DNA from: Martinezella multihospitum
Lineage (GTDB): Bacteria > Pseudomonadota > Alphaproteobacteria > Rhizobiales > Rhizobiaceae
Direction of reading: 5' to 3'
Length of the DNA: 64,000 nt
Assembly (NCBI RefSeq): GCF_900094585.1
Contig: NZ_FMAG01000002.1
Coordinates: 884,007 to 948,006 of the forward strand
Positions 19,483-29,723 of the stretch are shown here, piece by piece. Numbering within the stretch: the stretch's first letter is position 1; each line of letters starts with the position of its first letter. The translations under genes and the position numbers were made by a program. The notes under the pieces are model-generated. The model had not been told where the DNA came from. It did not search any database and saw only the letters and a program-made list of their open reading frames with translations.

Positions 19483-21477
19483 ATGTTTTTATATAAGGCT
19501 ATCGTCTTTCTTCCCCTGATTGGCGCGATCATCGCCGGCCTTTTCGGCCGTGCGATCGGCGCCAAGGCTTCGGAATATGTTACCACCGGCCTGATGATCA
19601 TCGCGGCCGTCCTGTCGTGGATCGTCTTCTTCACGGTGGCGCTTGGCCATACGGATGGCCCGATCAAGGTTGAAGTCCTGCGCTGGATCCAGTCCGGCGG
19701 CATCGACGTTTCCTGGGCGCTGCGCGTCGACACGCTGACCTCGGTGATGCTGATCGTCGTGAACTCGGTTTCGACCCTCGTTCACGTCTATTCGATCGGA
19801 TACATGCACCATGATCCGCATCGTCCGCGCTTCTTCGCCTATCTCTCGCTCTTCACCTTCGCCATGCTGATGCTGGTGACGTCCGACAACCTCGCCCAGA
19901 TGTTCTTCGGCTGGGAAGGCGTCGGTCTTGCGTCCTACCTGCTGATCGGCTTCTGGTTCAAGAAGCCGTCCGCCTCGGCCGCCGCGATCAAGGCCTTCAT
20001 CGTCAACCGCGTCGGCGACTTCGGCTTCGTGCTCGGCATTGCCGGTGTCTTTGTCCTCTTCGGCTCGATCAATTTCGATGTCATCTTCGGCAATGCGCAG
20101 AGCTTTGCCGCGGGGCAGGGCGGACAGCCGACCGATATCGTGCTCAACTTCCTCGGCATGCATCTCGATCGCGGTCACGCGCTGACGGCCGTCTGCCTGC
20201 TGCTCTTCATGGGTGCGATGGGTAAATCGGCACAGTTCCTGCTGCACACCTGGCTGCCGGACGCCATGGAAGGCCCGACACCGGTTTCCGCGCTCATCCA
20301 TGCCGCAACCATGGTCACCGCCGGCGTCTTTCTCGTCGCCCGCATGTCGCCGATCTTCGAACTGTCGCAGGATGCGCTGACCGTTGTTACCATCATCGGC
20401 GCGATCACGGCCTTCTTCGCCGCGACCGTCGGCCTCGTGCAGAACGATATCAAGCGCGTTATCGCTTACTCGACCTGTTCGCAGCTCGGCTACATGTTCG
20501 TCGCCCTCGGCGTCGGCGCTTACGGCGCGGCGATCTTCCATCTCTTCACCCACGCCTTCTTCAAGGCTCTGCTTTTCCTCTGCGCCGGCTCGGTCATCCA
20601 CGCCGTCGATGGCGAGCAGGACATGCGTCATATGGGTGGCCTTCGCCCGCATATCCAGAAGACCTTCTGGATGATGGTCATCGGCACGCTGGCGATCACC
20701 GGCGTCGGCATCCCGCTGACCCACATCGGCTTTGCCGGCTTCCTCTCGAAGGATGCGATCATCCTGGCGGCCTTCGCGTCGCACAATGCAGCCGCCGGCT
20801 TCGCCTTCACGATGCTGGTCATCGCCGCGATGTTCACCAGCTTCTATTCCTGGCGCCTGATCTTCATGACCTTCTTCGGCAAGCCGCGCGCATCGCACGA
20901 GGTCATGCACCACGTGCATGAATCGCCGAACGTCATGCTGATCCCGCTTTACCTGCTGGCGATCGGCGCTGTCGCAGCCGGCATGTATTTCAATGCTGAT
21001 TTCGTCGGCCACGCCTACGAGGAATTCTGGAAGCATGCGCTGTTCACGCTCCCGGACAACAAGATCCTCGAGGAAATGGAACATGCGCCTGTCTGGGTTG
21101 AGCTTAGCCCGTTCATCGCCATGCTCCTCGGCCTCGTCACCGCCTGGTACTTCTACATCAGGTCGCCGGAAACGCCGCGCCGCCTCGCTCAGCAGCAGCG
21201 CGTCCTCTACGAGTTCCTGCTGAACAAGTGGTACTTCGACGAACTCTATGACTTCCTCTTCGTCCGCTCCGCCAAGGCGCTTGGCCGCTTCCTCTGGAAG
21301 AAGGGCGATATCGGGGTCATCGACACCATCGGCCCGAACGGCATTGCCGCCCGCGTCGTCGATGTTACCAACCGCGTCGTGCGCCTGCAGACCGGTTACC
21401 TCTATCACTATGCCTTCGCGATGCTGCTCGGCATTGCAGCCCTCGTTACCTGGATGATGCTCGGGAGTTCCCTCTGA
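19483..21477 (+). CDS. nuoL: NADH-quinone oxidoreductase subunit L
   Basis: 664 residues; ND5, the distal antiporter-like proton channel with the long lateral helix at its C terminus. Visible motifs include [39 protein letters not shown] and [18 protein letters not shown]. The stop overlaps the nuoM start (TGATG). Confidence 0.97.
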   Translation: MFLYKAIVFLPLIGAIIAGLFGRAIGAKASEYVTTGLMIIAAVLSWIVFFTVALGHTDGPIKVEVLRWIQSGGIDVSWALRVDTLTSVMLIVVNSVSTLVHVYSIGYMHHDPHRPRFFAYLSLFTFAMLMLVTSDNLAQMFFGWEGVGLASYLLIGFWFKKPSASAAAIKAFIVNRVGDFGFVLGIAGVFVLFGSINFDVIFGNAQSFAAGQGGQPTDIVLNFLGMHLDRGHALTAVCLLLFMGAMGKSAQFLLHTWLPDAMEGPTPVSALIHAATMVTAGVFLVARMSPIFELSQDALTVVTIIGAITAFFAATVGLVQNDIKRVIAYSTCSQLGYMFVALGVGAYGAAIFHLFTHAFFKALLFLCAGSVIHAVDGEQDMRHMGGLRPHIQKTFWMMVIGTLAITGVGIPLTHIGFAGFLSKDAIILAAFASHNAAAGFAFTMLVIAAMFTSFYSWRLIFMTFFGKPRASHEVMHHVHESPNVMLIPLYLLAIGAVAAGMYFNADFVGHAYEEFWKHALFTLPDNKILEEMEHAPVWVELSPFIAMLLGLVTAWYFYIRSPETPRRLAQQQRVLYEFLLNKWYFDELYDFLFVRSAKALGRFLWKKGDIGVIDTIGPNGIAARVVDVTNRVVRLQTGYLYHYAFAMLLGIAALVTWMMLGSSL

Positions 21478-22988
21478 TGACCGATTGGCCCATTCTTTCA
21501 ACGGTCACATTCCTGCCGCTGGTCGGTGTCGTTCTCCTGCTGTTTACACAGGACAACGGTGCCAATGGCCGCCGGAACGTCCTGAATATTTCGCTGGCAA
21601 CGACCATCGTCACGTTCATCGTGTCGCTGTTCGTCTGGATCTGGTTCGACAATGCCAATCCGGGTTTCCAGATGGTCGAAAAGCATGAGTGGCTGACGGG
21701 CGGCATCAGCTACCACATGGGCGTCGACGGCATTTCCATGCTGTTCGTCATCCTGTCGACCTTCCTGATGCCCTTCTGCGTGCTCGCAAGCTGGCTCTCG
21801 GTCGAAAAGCGCCTGAAGGACTACATGATCGCCTTCCTCGTCCTCGAGACGATGATGATCGGTGTGTTCGTGTCGCTGGATATCGTGCTGTTCTACGTCT
21901 TCTTCGAAGCCGGCCTCATCCCGATGTTCCTGATCATCGGCGTCTGGGGCGGCAAGGATCGCGTCTACGCCAGCTACAAGTTCTTCCTCTATACGCTGCT
22001 CGGCTCGGTGCTGATGCTGCTCGCCATCATGGCGATGTACTGGCAGGCCGGCACGACCGATATCCCGACGCTGCTCGCTTACAAGTTCCCGCCGCAGCTG
22101 CAGACCTGGCTATGGCTCGCATTCTTCGCCTCCTTCGCGGTGAAGATGCCGATGTGGCCGGTGCACACCTGGCTTCCGGACGCGCACGTTCAGGCACCGA
22201 CGGCAGGCTCGGTCATCCTGGCAGGTGTTCTCCTGAAGCTCGGCGGCTACGGTCTCATCCGTTTCTCGCTCGGCATGTTCCCGAACGCCTCGGAATATTT
22301 CGCGCCGCTCGTCTTCGCTCTTTCGGTCATCGCCATCATCTACACTTCGCTGGTGGCGCTGATGCAGGACGATATCAAGAAGCTTATTGCCTACTCCTCG
22401 GTGGCCCACATGGGCTACGTGACGATGGGTATCTTTGCGGCCAACCAGCAGGGGGTCCAGGGCGCGATCTTCCAGATGCTGTCGCACGGCATCGTCTCGG
22501 GCGCACTCTTCCTCTGCGTCGGCGTGATCTACGACCGCACCCATACCCGCGAAATCGCGGCTTACGGCGGCTTGGTCAACAACATGCCGAAATATGCCGT
22601 CGCCATGATGGTCTTCACCATGGCCAATGTCGGTCTGCCCGGCACCTCCGGCTTCATCGGCGAATTCCTGACCCTGATCGGCGTCTTCCGCGCCAATACC
22701 TGGGTTGCGCTCTTTGCCGCGACCGGCGTGATCCTGTCGGCAGCTTACGCGCTCTGGCTCTATCGCCGCGTGATTTTCGGCGCGCTGGAAAAGGAAAACC
22801 TGAAGAAGCTCCTGGATCTGTCGCCGCGTGAACAGCTGATCCTCTATCCGCTGATTGCCTTGACGATCCTCTTCGGCGTCTATCCGGCTCCGATCTTCGA
22901 TGCCACGGCCGCTTCGGTGGATCTACTGGTGAACAATTATACCGCTGCCCTGCACGCTGCGCAGAATGTTGCGCTGTCGATGAATTGA
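21477..22988 (+). CDS. nuoM: NADH-quinone oxidoreductase subunit M
   Basis: 503 residues; ND4, the second antiporter-like channel. Motifs: [20 protein letters not shown] with the conserved Glu, [20 protein letters not shown], and [18 protein letters not shown]. Coupled to nuoL by a 1-base overlap. Confidence 0.97.
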   Translation: MTDWPILSTVTFLPLVGVVLLLFTQDNGANGRRNVLNISLATTIVTFIVSLFVWIWFDNANPGFQMVEKHEWLTGGISYHMGVDGISMLFVILSTFLMPFCVLASWLSVEKRLKDYMIAFLVLETMMIGVFVSLDIVLFYVFFEAGLIPMFLIIGVWGGKDRVYASYKFFLYTLLGSVLMLLAIMAMYWQAGTTDIPTLLAYKFPPQLQTWLWLAFFASFAVKMPMWPVHTWLPDAHVQAPTAGSVILAGVLLKLGGYGLIRFSLGMFPNASEYFAPLVFALSVIAIIYTSLVALMQDDIKKLIAYSSVAHMGYVTMGIFAANQQGVQGAIFQMLSHGIVSGALFLCVGVIYDRTHTREIAAYGGLVNNMPKYAVAMMVFTMANVGLPGTSGFIGEFLTLIGVFRANTWVALFAATGVILSAAYALWLYRRVIFGALEKENLKKLLDLSPREQLILYPLIALTILFGVYPAPIFDATAASVDLLVNNYTAALHAAQNVALSMN

Positions 22989-23006
22989 TGACGGGACCTA
23001 TTCGAC

Positions 23007-24449
23007 ATGACTGCTGACACAATTCTTGCAAGCCTGCATCTTTCCATTCCGGAGCTCATCCTCGCGGTCGGTGCGCTTGCGTTGCTCATGATCGGCGTCT
23101 TCTCGGGCGAGCGGTCGGGACCCACGGTCACCGGTCTTGCCATCGCGCTCCTCGCGGTGGCCGGCCTCTGGATCATCTTCGTGCCGGGCGAGGGCCTTGC
23201 CTATGGCGGCGCCTATCTCGCCGACGGCTTCTCGCGCTTCATGAAGATCGTCGCGCTGGTCGGTTCGATCGTCGCCATGTTCCTCAGCATGGGGCAGGCG
23301 CGCGAGCAGCAGCTCGATCGCTTCGAGTTCCCGGTTCTGCTTGTGCTCGCGACCCTCGGCATCCTGCTGATGATCTCAGCGCATGACCTGATCTCGCTCT
23401 ATCTGTCGCTGGAGCTGCAGTCGCTGGCGCTCTACGTCGTCGCCGCCATCAACCGCGACAGCCTGAAGTCGACGGAAGCCGGCCTGAAGTACTTCGTGCT
23501 CGGCGCGCTGTCCTCCGGTATGCTGCTCTACGGCATGTCGCTGGTTTACGGCTTCACCGGCCACACGAGTTTCGACGCCATCGCAACGGCGCTCAGCTCC
23601 GAGACCCGTTCGCTCGGCCTCGTCTTCGGTCTGGTCTTCGTGCTTGCCGGCCTCGCCTTCAAAATCTCCGCCGTGCCGTTCCACATGTGGACGCCGGACG
23701 TTTACGAAGGTGCTCCGACGCCGGTTACCGCTTTCTTCGCGGCAGCGCCTAAGGTTGCGGCCATGGCGATCCTGACGCGCATCGTCGTTACCGCCTTCCA
23801 TCCCGTGCTTGCCGACTGGCAGCAGATCATCGTGTTCATCTCGATCGCCTCGATGCTGCTCGGCTCGTTTGCGGCGATTGGTCAGCGCAATTTCAAGCGA
23901 CTGATGGCCTATTCGTCGATCGGTCATATGGGCTATGCGCTCGTCGGCCTTGCTGCCGGCACCAAGACCGGCGTCTCCGGCGTCATGCTCTACATGGTCA
24001 TCTACATGGTCATGACGCTCGGCTCTTTCGCCATCATCATGGCGATGCGCCGCAAGGATGGCCGCCAGGTCGAAAGCATTGAAGATCTCGCCGGCCTCTC
24101 CACGACCAACCCCTTCATGGCGGTCGTGCTGACGGCGCTGATGTTCTCGCTGGCAGGCATTCCGCCGCTCGCAGGCTTCTTCGGAAAGTACTTCGTCTTC
24201 GTCGCCGCTATCCAGGCGCATCTCTATGCGCTCGCGATCATCGGCGTTCTGGCCTCGGTCGTCGGCGCTTACTACTATCTGCGCGTCATCAAGGTGATGT
24301 GGTTCGATGAAGCCAAGGACGAATTCACGCGCACGGCTGGTTCGCTGCGCCTTGTCTTCGGTCTCTCCGGCCTCTTCGTCATCACCTACGTCTTCTTCGG
24401 CGGTGCAATCGGCGGAGCTGCCGATCTCGCTGCTGCGACGCTGTTTTGA
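23007..24449 (+). CDS. nuoN: NADH-quinone oxidoreductase subunit N
   Basis: 480 residues; ND2, third antiporter-like channel. Motifs: [36 protein letters not shown] and [20 protein letters not shown]. Last nuo gene; its stop overlaps the birA start by one base, so the operon continues. Confidence 0.97.
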   Translation: MTADTILASLHLSIPELILAVGALALLMIGVFSGERSGPTVTGLAIALLAVAGLWIIFVPGEGLAYGGAYLADGFSRFMKIVALVGSIVAMFLSMGQAREQQLDRFEFPVLLVLATLGILLMISAHDLISLYLSLELQSLALYVVAAINRDSLKSTEAGLKYFVLGALSSGMLLYGMSLVYGFTGHTSFDAIATALSSETRSLGLVFGLVFVLAGLAFKISAVPFHMWTPDVYEGAPTPVTAFFAAAPKVAAMAILTRIVVTAFHPVLADWQQIIVFISIASMLLGSFAAIGQRNFKRLMAYSSIGHMGYALVGLAAGTKTGVSGVMLYMVIYMVMTLGSFAIIMAMRRKDGRQVESIEDLAGLSTTNPFMAVVLTALMFSLAGIPPLAGFFGKYFVFVAAIQAHLYALAIIGVLASVVGAYYYLRVIKVMWFDEAKDEFTRTAGSLRLVFGLSGLFVITYVFFGGAIGGAADLAAATLF

Positions 24450-25213
24450 TGACGTCTGACATGAACAGCCGGAAGTCGCTCGCCGACTTCCGGCATGATG
24501 CCCTTCAAGAGACATCGTCCACGAATAGCGTGTGCCTCGATCGCGCACGTACCGGCGATCCCGGCAACCTTTGGGTGACCGCCGAGCGTCAAACGGGTGG
24601 ACGCGGCCGCCGCGGTCGGCCCTGGGTGTCTGAAGCCGGCAATCTCTACGCATCACTCCTTCTGATCGATCCCGCTCCGATGGACCGCCTTGGCTCGCTG
24701 CCGCTTGCGGTCGCGGTGGCTGTGCATCAGGCGGTGCGCGGCGTCCTGCCGCTGGCGGCAGAACCTGCAGAGATCAAATGGCCGAATGATATCCTGATCG
24801 GCCGCAAGAAGACCTGCGGTATTCTGATCGAAGGCGAGGCTCTGCCCGATGGGCGTTATGCGCTCGTCATCGGCATCGGCATCAACATTGCCGTCATGCC
24901 CGAAAACCCGATGTATCCCGTCACCTGCCTCAGGCAGCAGGGCTCGATGGTTTCGCCGGACGAGCTGTTTGCCCATCTATACGCGGATATGGCCGAGGCG
25001 CTCGGCCTCTGGAACCGTGGCAAGGGCGTTCGCGAGATCACCGCGCGCTGGCGCGAGTTCGCATGCGGCGTCGGGGAAAAGATCACGGTAAACTTGCCGG
25101 ATCGCTCGATTTTAGGCCATTTCACCGGAATCGATGATAATGGCTTGTTGATGCTCGAGACCGAGGACGGCAGGATCATGCCGATCGCCGCGGGCGACGT
25201 TTTCTTTAGGTAA
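24449..25213 (+). CDS. birA: Biotin--[acetyl-CoA-carboxylase] ligase, catalytic type without DNA-binding domain
   Basis: 254 residues. The biotinyl-AMP loop is visible as TGGRGRRGRPWVSEAGNLYA, preceded by ETSSTN and followed by IKWPNDILIGRKKTCGILIE and the active-site-flanking VIGIGINIA. The C terminus is the SH3-like cap. There is no N-terminal helix-turn-helix, so it is the group I ligase that attaches biotin but does not repress. ATG overlaps the nuoN stop (TGATG). The pairing nuoN-birA-rnj is typical of Rhizobiales. Confidence 0.95.
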   Translation: MTSDMNSRKSLADFRHDALQETSSTNSVCLDRARTGDPGNLWVTAERQTGGRGRRGRPWVSEAGNLYASLLLIDPAPMDRLGSLPLAVAVAVHQAVRGVLPLAAEPAEIKWPNDILIGRKKTCGILIEGEALPDGRYALVIGIGINIAVMPENPMYPVTCLRQQGSMVSPDELFAHLYADMAEALGLWNRGKGVREITARWREFACGVGEKITVNLPDRSILGHFTGIDDNGLLMLETEDGRIMPIAAGDVFFR

Positions 25214-25227
25214 TGGGTAGGGACCAC

Positions 25228-26901
25228 ATGGCGAAACAAGACGAACTGGTGTTTCTGCCTCTCGGCGGCGTCGGCGAAATCGGCATGAATCTCGCGCTCT
25301 ATGGCTATGGTCCGGCGGAGCAGCGCCAGTGGATCATGGTCGATTGCGGCGTCACGTTCCCAGGCCCGGATCTGCCTGGTGTCGATCTCGTTTTGCCGGA
25401 TATCCGTTTCCTCGCCAAGGAACGCAAGAACCTCAAGGGCATCATCATCACTCATGCCCATGAGGATCACTACGGCGCGTTGAACGATCTTTGGCCGGGC
25501 CTGAATGTCCCGATCTATGCCTCCGCATTTACCGCCGGCCTTCTCGAAGCCAAGCGCGATTACGAGAAGTCGATGGGCGAGATTCCCGTAACGCTGTTCA
25601 AGGCCGGCGACCGCATCAATGTCGGCCCCTTCGAGATCGAAGGCGTGGCCGTCAATCACTCGATCCCCGAGCCGATGTCGCTGATGATCCGCACGCCGGT
25701 CGGCAATGTCGTCCATACCGGCGACTGGAAGATCGATCATGAGCCGTCGCTCGGCCCGCTGACGGATGAGACCCGCTTCCGCCAGCTCGGCGATGAAGGC
25801 GTATTGGCCTTGATGTGCGATTCCACCAATGCCTTGCGCGATGGTGTTTCACCTTCGGAAAAGGACGTTTCGGAAAGCCTGCGCAAGATCATCGAGGATG
25901 CCGAGGGTAGGGTGGCAATCACCACCTTCTCCTCGAATGTCGGTCGTATCCGCACGATCGCCGAGGCTGCCGAAGCCGCCGGCCGCGAAGTGCTACTGCT
26001 CGGCAGCTCGCTGAAGCGCGTCGTCGACGTCGCCCGCGATATCGGCCTCATGGAAGGGATCAAGCCTTTTATCGCCGAAGACGAATATGGCTATATCCCG
26101 CGCGACAAGGTCGTGGTCATCCTGACCGGCAGCCAGGGCGAGCCCCGCGCCGCCCTTGCCAAACTTTCGCGCGACGAAATGCGCAATGTCGCATTGGCAT
26201 CGGGCGATATCGTCGTCTTCTCCTCGCGCGCTATTCCCGGCAATGAAAAGGCGATCCAGGACATCAAGAATGGCCTGATCGAGCAGGGCGTGCACGTGGT
26301 GACGGATGCCGAGGCGCTCGTGCATGTTTCCGGGCACCCCCGGCGCAACGAGCTGCAGAAGATGTATGAATGGACGCGCCCGAAGGTCGTCGTGCCTGTT
26401 CATGGCGAGGCGACGCATCTGACCGCGCACAAGGAACTGGCCGAACAGAGCGGCATTGCCACCGTGCCGCGTGTGCGCAACGGCGATGTGCTGCGCCTTG
26501 CACCAGGCCCGGTCGAGGTGATCGGCGAGGCGCCGCATGGCCGCATCTTCAAGGACGGTATTCTGATCGGCGATTTCGACGAGATGGGCATCGGCGAGCG
26601 CAAGAAGCTCTCCTATGTCGGCCATGTCGCCGTCAATGTCGTGCTCGATGCCCGCTATGACATCGTCGGCGATCCCGACCTTGTGCCGATCGGCCTGCCG
26701 GCCTATGACGACGAAGGCGAGGAGATGGAGGATACGCTCTTCGATGCTATCGTCAGCGCCATCGAAAGCATTCCGCGCGCTCGCCGCAAGGATCTCAACA
26801 TGCTGCAGGAGGCTGTCCGTCGTGCAGTGCGCGCCGCCGCCAACCAGGGCTGGGGCAAGAAGCCGATGGTGACTGTGTTCGTCACGCGCACCGGCGGCTG
26901 A
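25228..26901 (+). CDS. rnj: Ribonuclease J
   Basis: 557 residues; metallo-beta-lactamase and beta-CASP fold with HAHEDHYGAL as the zinc motif, VNHSIPEP, HTGDWKID, FSSRAIPGNE and HVSGHPRRNELQ, then a C-terminal domain. RNase J has 5'-to-3' exo and endonuclease activity and in alphaproteobacteria matures 16S/23S rRNA and turns over mRNA. ATG at 25228 follows GTAGGGACC; an ATG at 25213 overlaps the birA stop and would add five residues, which fits the family less well. Confidence 0.94.
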   Translation: MAKQDELVFLPLGGVGEIGMNLALYGYGPAEQRQWIMVDCGVTFPGPDLPGVDLVLPDIRFLAKERKNLKGIIITHAHEDHYGALNDLWPGLNVPIYASAFTAGLLEAKRDYEKSMGEIPVTLFKAGDRINVGPFEIEGVAVNHSIPEPMSLMIRTPVGNVVHTGDWKIDHEPSLGPLTDETRFRQLGDEGVLALMCDSTNALRDGVSPSEKDVSESLRKIIEDAEGRVAITTFSSNVGRIRTIAEAAEAAGREVLLLGSSLKRVVDVARDIGLMEGIKPFIAEDEYGYIPRDKVVVILTGSQGEPRAALAKLSRDEMRNVALASGDIVVFSSRAIPGNEKAIQDIKNGLIEQGVHVVTDAEALVHVSGHPRRNELQKMYEWTRPKVVVPVHGEATHLTAHKELAEQSGIATVPRVRNGDVLRLAPGPVEVIGEAPHGRIFKDGILIGDFDEMGIGERKKLSYVGHVAVNVVLDARYDIVGDPDLVPIGLPAYDDEGEEMEDTLFDAIVSAIESIPRARRKDLNMLQEAVRRAVRAAANQGWGKKPMVTVFVTRTGG

Positions 26902-26925
26902 GGTCTGATCGGTGAGGAGAGAGCC

Positions 26926-27330
26926 ATGCTGGGGCGCATCAATCACATCGCCATCGCCGTTCCCGATATCACTGTCGCTTCCCGAATCTATCGCGAGACG
27001 CTCGGCGCAACCGTATCCGCGCCGCAATCCTTGCCCGAGCACGGCGTAACCGTCGTTTTCGTCGAGCTTCCGAACAGCAAGGTTGAGCTGCTGGAACCTC
27101 TGGGTGAAGCCTCGCCCATCGCCTCCTTCCTGGCCAAGAACCCGGATGGCGGCATGCATCATATCTGTTACGAAGTCGCGGATATCCTGGCGGCACGCGA
27201 TCAGCTGGTTGCCAAGGGTGCGCGCGTGCTCGGCAATGGCGAGCCGAAGATCGGCGCGCATGGCAAGCCTGTACTCTTCTTGCATCCGAAGGATTTCTTC
27301 GGCACGCTCATCGAACTTGAGCAGGTGTGA
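26926..27330 (+). CDS. mce: Methylmalonyl-CoA epimerase
   Basis: 134 residues, a vicinal-oxygen-chelate fold of two glyoxalase-like modules. Metal ligands are in INHIAIAVPD (His), VELLEPLGE, GMHHICYEVAD and LIELEQ. It swaps (2S)- and (2R)-methylmalonyl-CoA in propionate breakdown. 24 bases after rnj; the functional link to RNase J is not evident. Confidence 0.93.
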   Translation: MLGRINHIAIAVPDITVASRIYRETLGATVSAPQSLPEHGVTVVFVELPNSKVELLEPLGEASPIASFLAKNPDGGMHHICYEVADILAARDQLVAKGARVLGNGEPKIGAHGKPVLFLHPKDFFGTLIELEQV

Positions 27331-27411
27331 CATCAGAGCCGGATGATTTTTGGCGGAACTGGCCTAAAATCTGAATCTGCTTTAAGTGCGCTGATCGGCG
27401 CTTTGAAAGAC

Positions 27412-27465
27412 AACTGCTTTGCCCCTATAAGCAGTTTGGAAGAGGAGGGGACGAGCGGGCTCGTC
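27412..27465 (+). other. Double-hairpin leader before the DUF1467 gene
   Basis: AACTGCTT/AAGCAGTT (27412-27419 and 27429-27436) and GACGAGC/GCTCGTC (27450-27456 and 27459-27465) are perfect stems. The second ends 15 bases before the ATG, next to the ribosome site AAGGGAGC. No T run follows. Could shape translation of the downstream gene. Confidence 0.4.
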
Positions 27466-27479
27466 TCGAAGGGAGCACA

Positions 27480-27755
27480 ATGGCACAGCAGATTGCCGCA
27501 GGTTTCGCCGTCTATTTCGTCATCTGGTGGATTACGCTTTTCGCAGTCCTGCCTTTTGGGCTGCGAACTCAGGCCGAAGATGAGCATGTGATCCTCGGTA
27601 CCGTCGAAAGCGCGCCGACGAAATTTCGTGCCTGGCGGGTCGTGTTTGCCACGACGCTGGTATCGGCCCTTATCTATGGTGCCTGGTATATCGCCTCGCG
27701 TTATTTCGGGCTGAGTATAGATTCTATTCCGCAGATCGTTCCCAGCTACAAGTGA
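27480..27755 (+). CDS. DUF1467 family membrane protein
   Basis: 91 residues with two membrane helices (about 8-27 and 58-78) and a short polar loop containing FGLRTQAEDE. ATG follows AAGGGAGCACA. The DUF1467 family is small, of unknown function and common in alphaproteobacteria upstream of proS. Its mRNA has a structured leader. Confidence 0.85.
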   Translation: MAQQIAAGFAVYFVIWWITLFAVLPFGLRTQAEDEHVILGTVESAPTKFRAWRVVFATTLVSALIYGAWYIASRYFGLSIDSIPQIVPSYK

Positions 27756-27936
27756 TCTATAAAAATTGTAGATCAAAGGTGCCTGGAATGCGGGCGCCTT
27801 GCGATCGCCATCAATTCGTCACACGCTTGTCATGAGCGTAGCGCAAAGAATTTACAGCTTGTGTATATTATTTCAGCAGAAGCACGAACCGAGTGTTCCG
27901 GGCAAATCCGCGCGATCGAGGCTGAGCTGAGAAAGC

Positions 27937-27966
27937 AAAAAAAAACAAGGCCATAAGCCTTGTTTT
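27937..27966 (-). terminator. Hairpin terminator, strongest on minus strand
   Basis: AAAACAAGGC (27942-27951) and GCCTTGTTTT (27957-27966) form a perfect 10-base stem with a 5-base loop. On the minus strand it is followed by a run of nine T; on the plus strand only four T, so it could also stop DUF1467 transcripts weakly. Confidence 0.75.
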
Positions 27967-28050
27967 AAAGTATCGCGTGATCCTTATCCGTTACCGGGGC
28001 AGCGACGAGCGCGCCTAAGATCTGATCCTCCCAAGACTTGACCGCGAAAC
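27937..28050 (-). ncRNA. Small RNA candidate upstream of proS (possibly the alpha-r9 family)
   Basis: Reading the minus strand from about 28050 to 27937 gives a GC-rich structured stretch containing CTTGGGAGGATCAGATC and GCTGCCCCGGTAACGG, ending in a perfect terminator with a nine-T tail. The tail is much better on this strand than on the plus strand. From memory, the Sinorhizobium alpha-r9 RNA (Smr9C) lies between a conserved small membrane protein gene and proS, which is this context; the family match was not tested. The 5' end is a guess. Confidence 0.5.
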
Positions 28051-28080
28051 GGCAAGAATTTAGCCTTCCTGCCTCTTTTG

Positions 28081-28098
28081 TGAGCTAAAATTAGCTCA
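28081..28098. other. Perfect 18-base palindrome
   Basis: TGAGCTAA-AA-TTAGCTCA. Located just upstream of the small-RNA candidate (minus) and 62 bases before the proS -35 (plus). No T tail follows; may be a protein-binding site. Confidence 0.45.
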
Positions 28099-28159
28099 AA
28101 CATTGAGCTTTGTCATCCTTTTTTTTGCTTTTTTGCTACAGCGGCGCAGAATTTTTCTG

Positions 28160-28189
28160 TTGACGAATTTCCGTCGTAAATCCTTATAA
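28160..28189 (+). promoter_or_regulatory. Candidate sigma70 promoter for proS
   Basis: TTGACG (28160-28165), 18-base spacer, TTATAA (28184-28189). It would give a leader of about 180 bases before the proS ATG. Confidence 0.5.
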
Positions 28190-28374
28190 ACGTGCGCTTT
28201 TTCGAAACATCGAAAATAGGCTCTATCCCCTGTATTCTCGGGCTTTTGTCAAATTCTTCTATTGAAGAATGCGGGTTTCCTTCCTGCGCCGAAGCAGTTA
28301 TGAACTGCCTCCAGTACATAATTTGCTAACGATTCCGCCGCGAGCGGAACGTCAAACCATCTGGAACAAGCGTC

Positions 28375-29697
28375 ATGCGTCTGTCTCGTTACTTCATGCC
28401 CATCCTGAAGGAAAATCCCAAGGAGGCTGAAATTGTTTCCCATCGGCTCATGCTGCGCACCGGCATGATCCGGCAGCAGTCGCAGGGCATCTATTCCTGG
28501 CTGCCGTTGGGCAAACGCGTGCTGGACAAGGTCAACAAGATCATTCGCGAGGAACAGAACCGTTCCGGCGCCATTGAGCTGTCGATGCCAACGCTGCAGT
28601 CCGCCGAGCTCTGGCAGGAAAGCGGCCGTTATGACGCCTACGGCAAGGAGATGCTGCGCATCAAGGACCGGCAGGATCGGCCCATGCTCTATGGTCCGAC
28701 CAATGAGGAAATGGTCACCGACATTTTCCGGTCCTACATCAAGTCCTACAAGGACTTGCCGCTGAACCTCTATCATATCCAGCTGAAGTTCCGTGACGAG
28801 ATCCGTCCGCGTTTCGGCACCATGCGCTCGCGCGAATTCATGATGAAGGATGCCTATTCCTTCGATCTGACGCAGGAAGGCGCCGTACAATCTTATAACA
28901 AGATGTTCGCCGCCTATTTGCGTACCTTCAATCGCCTTGGTCTCAGGGCGATCCCGATGCGGGCAGATACCGGCCCGATCGGCGGCAATCTCAGCCACGA
29001 ATTCATCATTCTCGCCGACACCGGCGAGTCGGAAGTTTTCTGCCACAAGGATTTCGTCAATTTCGACATTCCCGGCGAAGATACCAATTTCGATGATGTC
29101 GCCGCCCTGAAGGGGATTTTCGACAAGTGGACCTCGGTCTACGCCGCCACCTCTGAAATGCATGACGAAGCCGCCTTCAACGCCATTCCGGAAGGCGATC
29201 GCCTGTCGGCGCGCGGCATCGAGGTCGGCCACATCTTCTATTTCGGCACGAAATATTCCGAGCCGATGGGCGCGAAGGTGCAGGGTCCGGACGGCAAGGA
29301 ACATGCTGTCCACATGGGATCTTACGGTATCGGCCCGACACGCCTTGTTCCCGCCATCATCGAAGCATCGCATGACGAGAACGGAATCATCTGGCCGGCT
29401 TCGGTCGCGCCTTTTGACGTCGTGGTGATCAACATGAAGGCTGGCGACCAGGCCTGCGACGAGGCTTGCGAGACGGTCTACGCCGCGCTGTCGAAGGCTG
29501 GCAAGGACGTGCTGTATGACGACCGCGACGAGCGCGCCGGAACGAAGTTCGCGACGGCCGATCTGATCGGCGTGCCCGTGCAGATCATCGTCGGTCCGCG
29601 TTCGATCGCGAACGGCGAAGTGGAAGTGAAGGACCGCAAGACTGGCGCTCGCGATACGATGACGGTCGAGGCAGCGATCAATCGGCTGGCAGGCTGA
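28375..29697 (+). CDS. proS: Prolyl-tRNA synthetase, short alphaproteobacterial type
   Basis: 440 residues, class IIa. Motif 2 region [21 protein letters not shown]... and motif 3 [17 protein letters not shown] are clear, and the C-terminal anticodon-binding domain follows (DVVVINMK to the end). The editing insertion found in long bacterial ProS is reduced here to a short linker, as in other alphaproteobacteria, which rely on separate editing proteins. It charges tRNA-Pro in the cytoplasm. Followed after 26 bases by lolC/E. Confidence 0.96.
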   Translation: MRLSRYFMPILKENPKEAEIVSHRLMLRTGMIRQQSQGIYSWLPLGKRVLDKVNKIIREEQNRSGAIELSMPTLQSAELWQESGRYDAYGKEMLRIKDRQDRPMLYGPTNEEMVTDIFRSYIKSYKDLPLNLYHIQLKFRDEIRPRFGTMRSREFMMKDAYSFDLTQEGAVQSYNKMFAAYLRTFNRLGLRAIPMRADTGPIGGNLSHEFIILADTGESEVFCHKDFVNFDIPGEDTNFDDVAALKGIFDKWTSVYAATSEMHDEAAFNAIPEGDRLSARGIEVGHIFYFGTKYSEPMGAKVQGPDGKEHAVHMGSYGIGPTRLVPAIIEASHDENGIIWPASVAPFDVVVINMKAGDQACDEACETVYAALSKAGKDVLYDDRDERAGTKFATADLIGVPVQIIVGPRSIANGEVEVKDRKTGARDTMTVEAAINRLAG

Positions 29698-29723
29698 TTG
29701 ACGATACAAAGGATGGAAGGCGA

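Larger units (their letters stand above)
27756..28374. other. Intergenic region between DUF1467 and proS
   Basis: 619 bases without a credible protein gene. It contains a bidirectional hairpin terminator, a minus-strand small-RNA candidate, a perfect 18-base palindrome and a sigma70-like promoter facing proS; these are listed separately. Confidence 0.7.

Noticed and set aside
19489..21501. 670-codon minus-strand frame opposite nuoL
   Set aside because: A shadow of nuoL in a GC-rich genome; the sequence is low-complexity acidic and basic with no family likeness.
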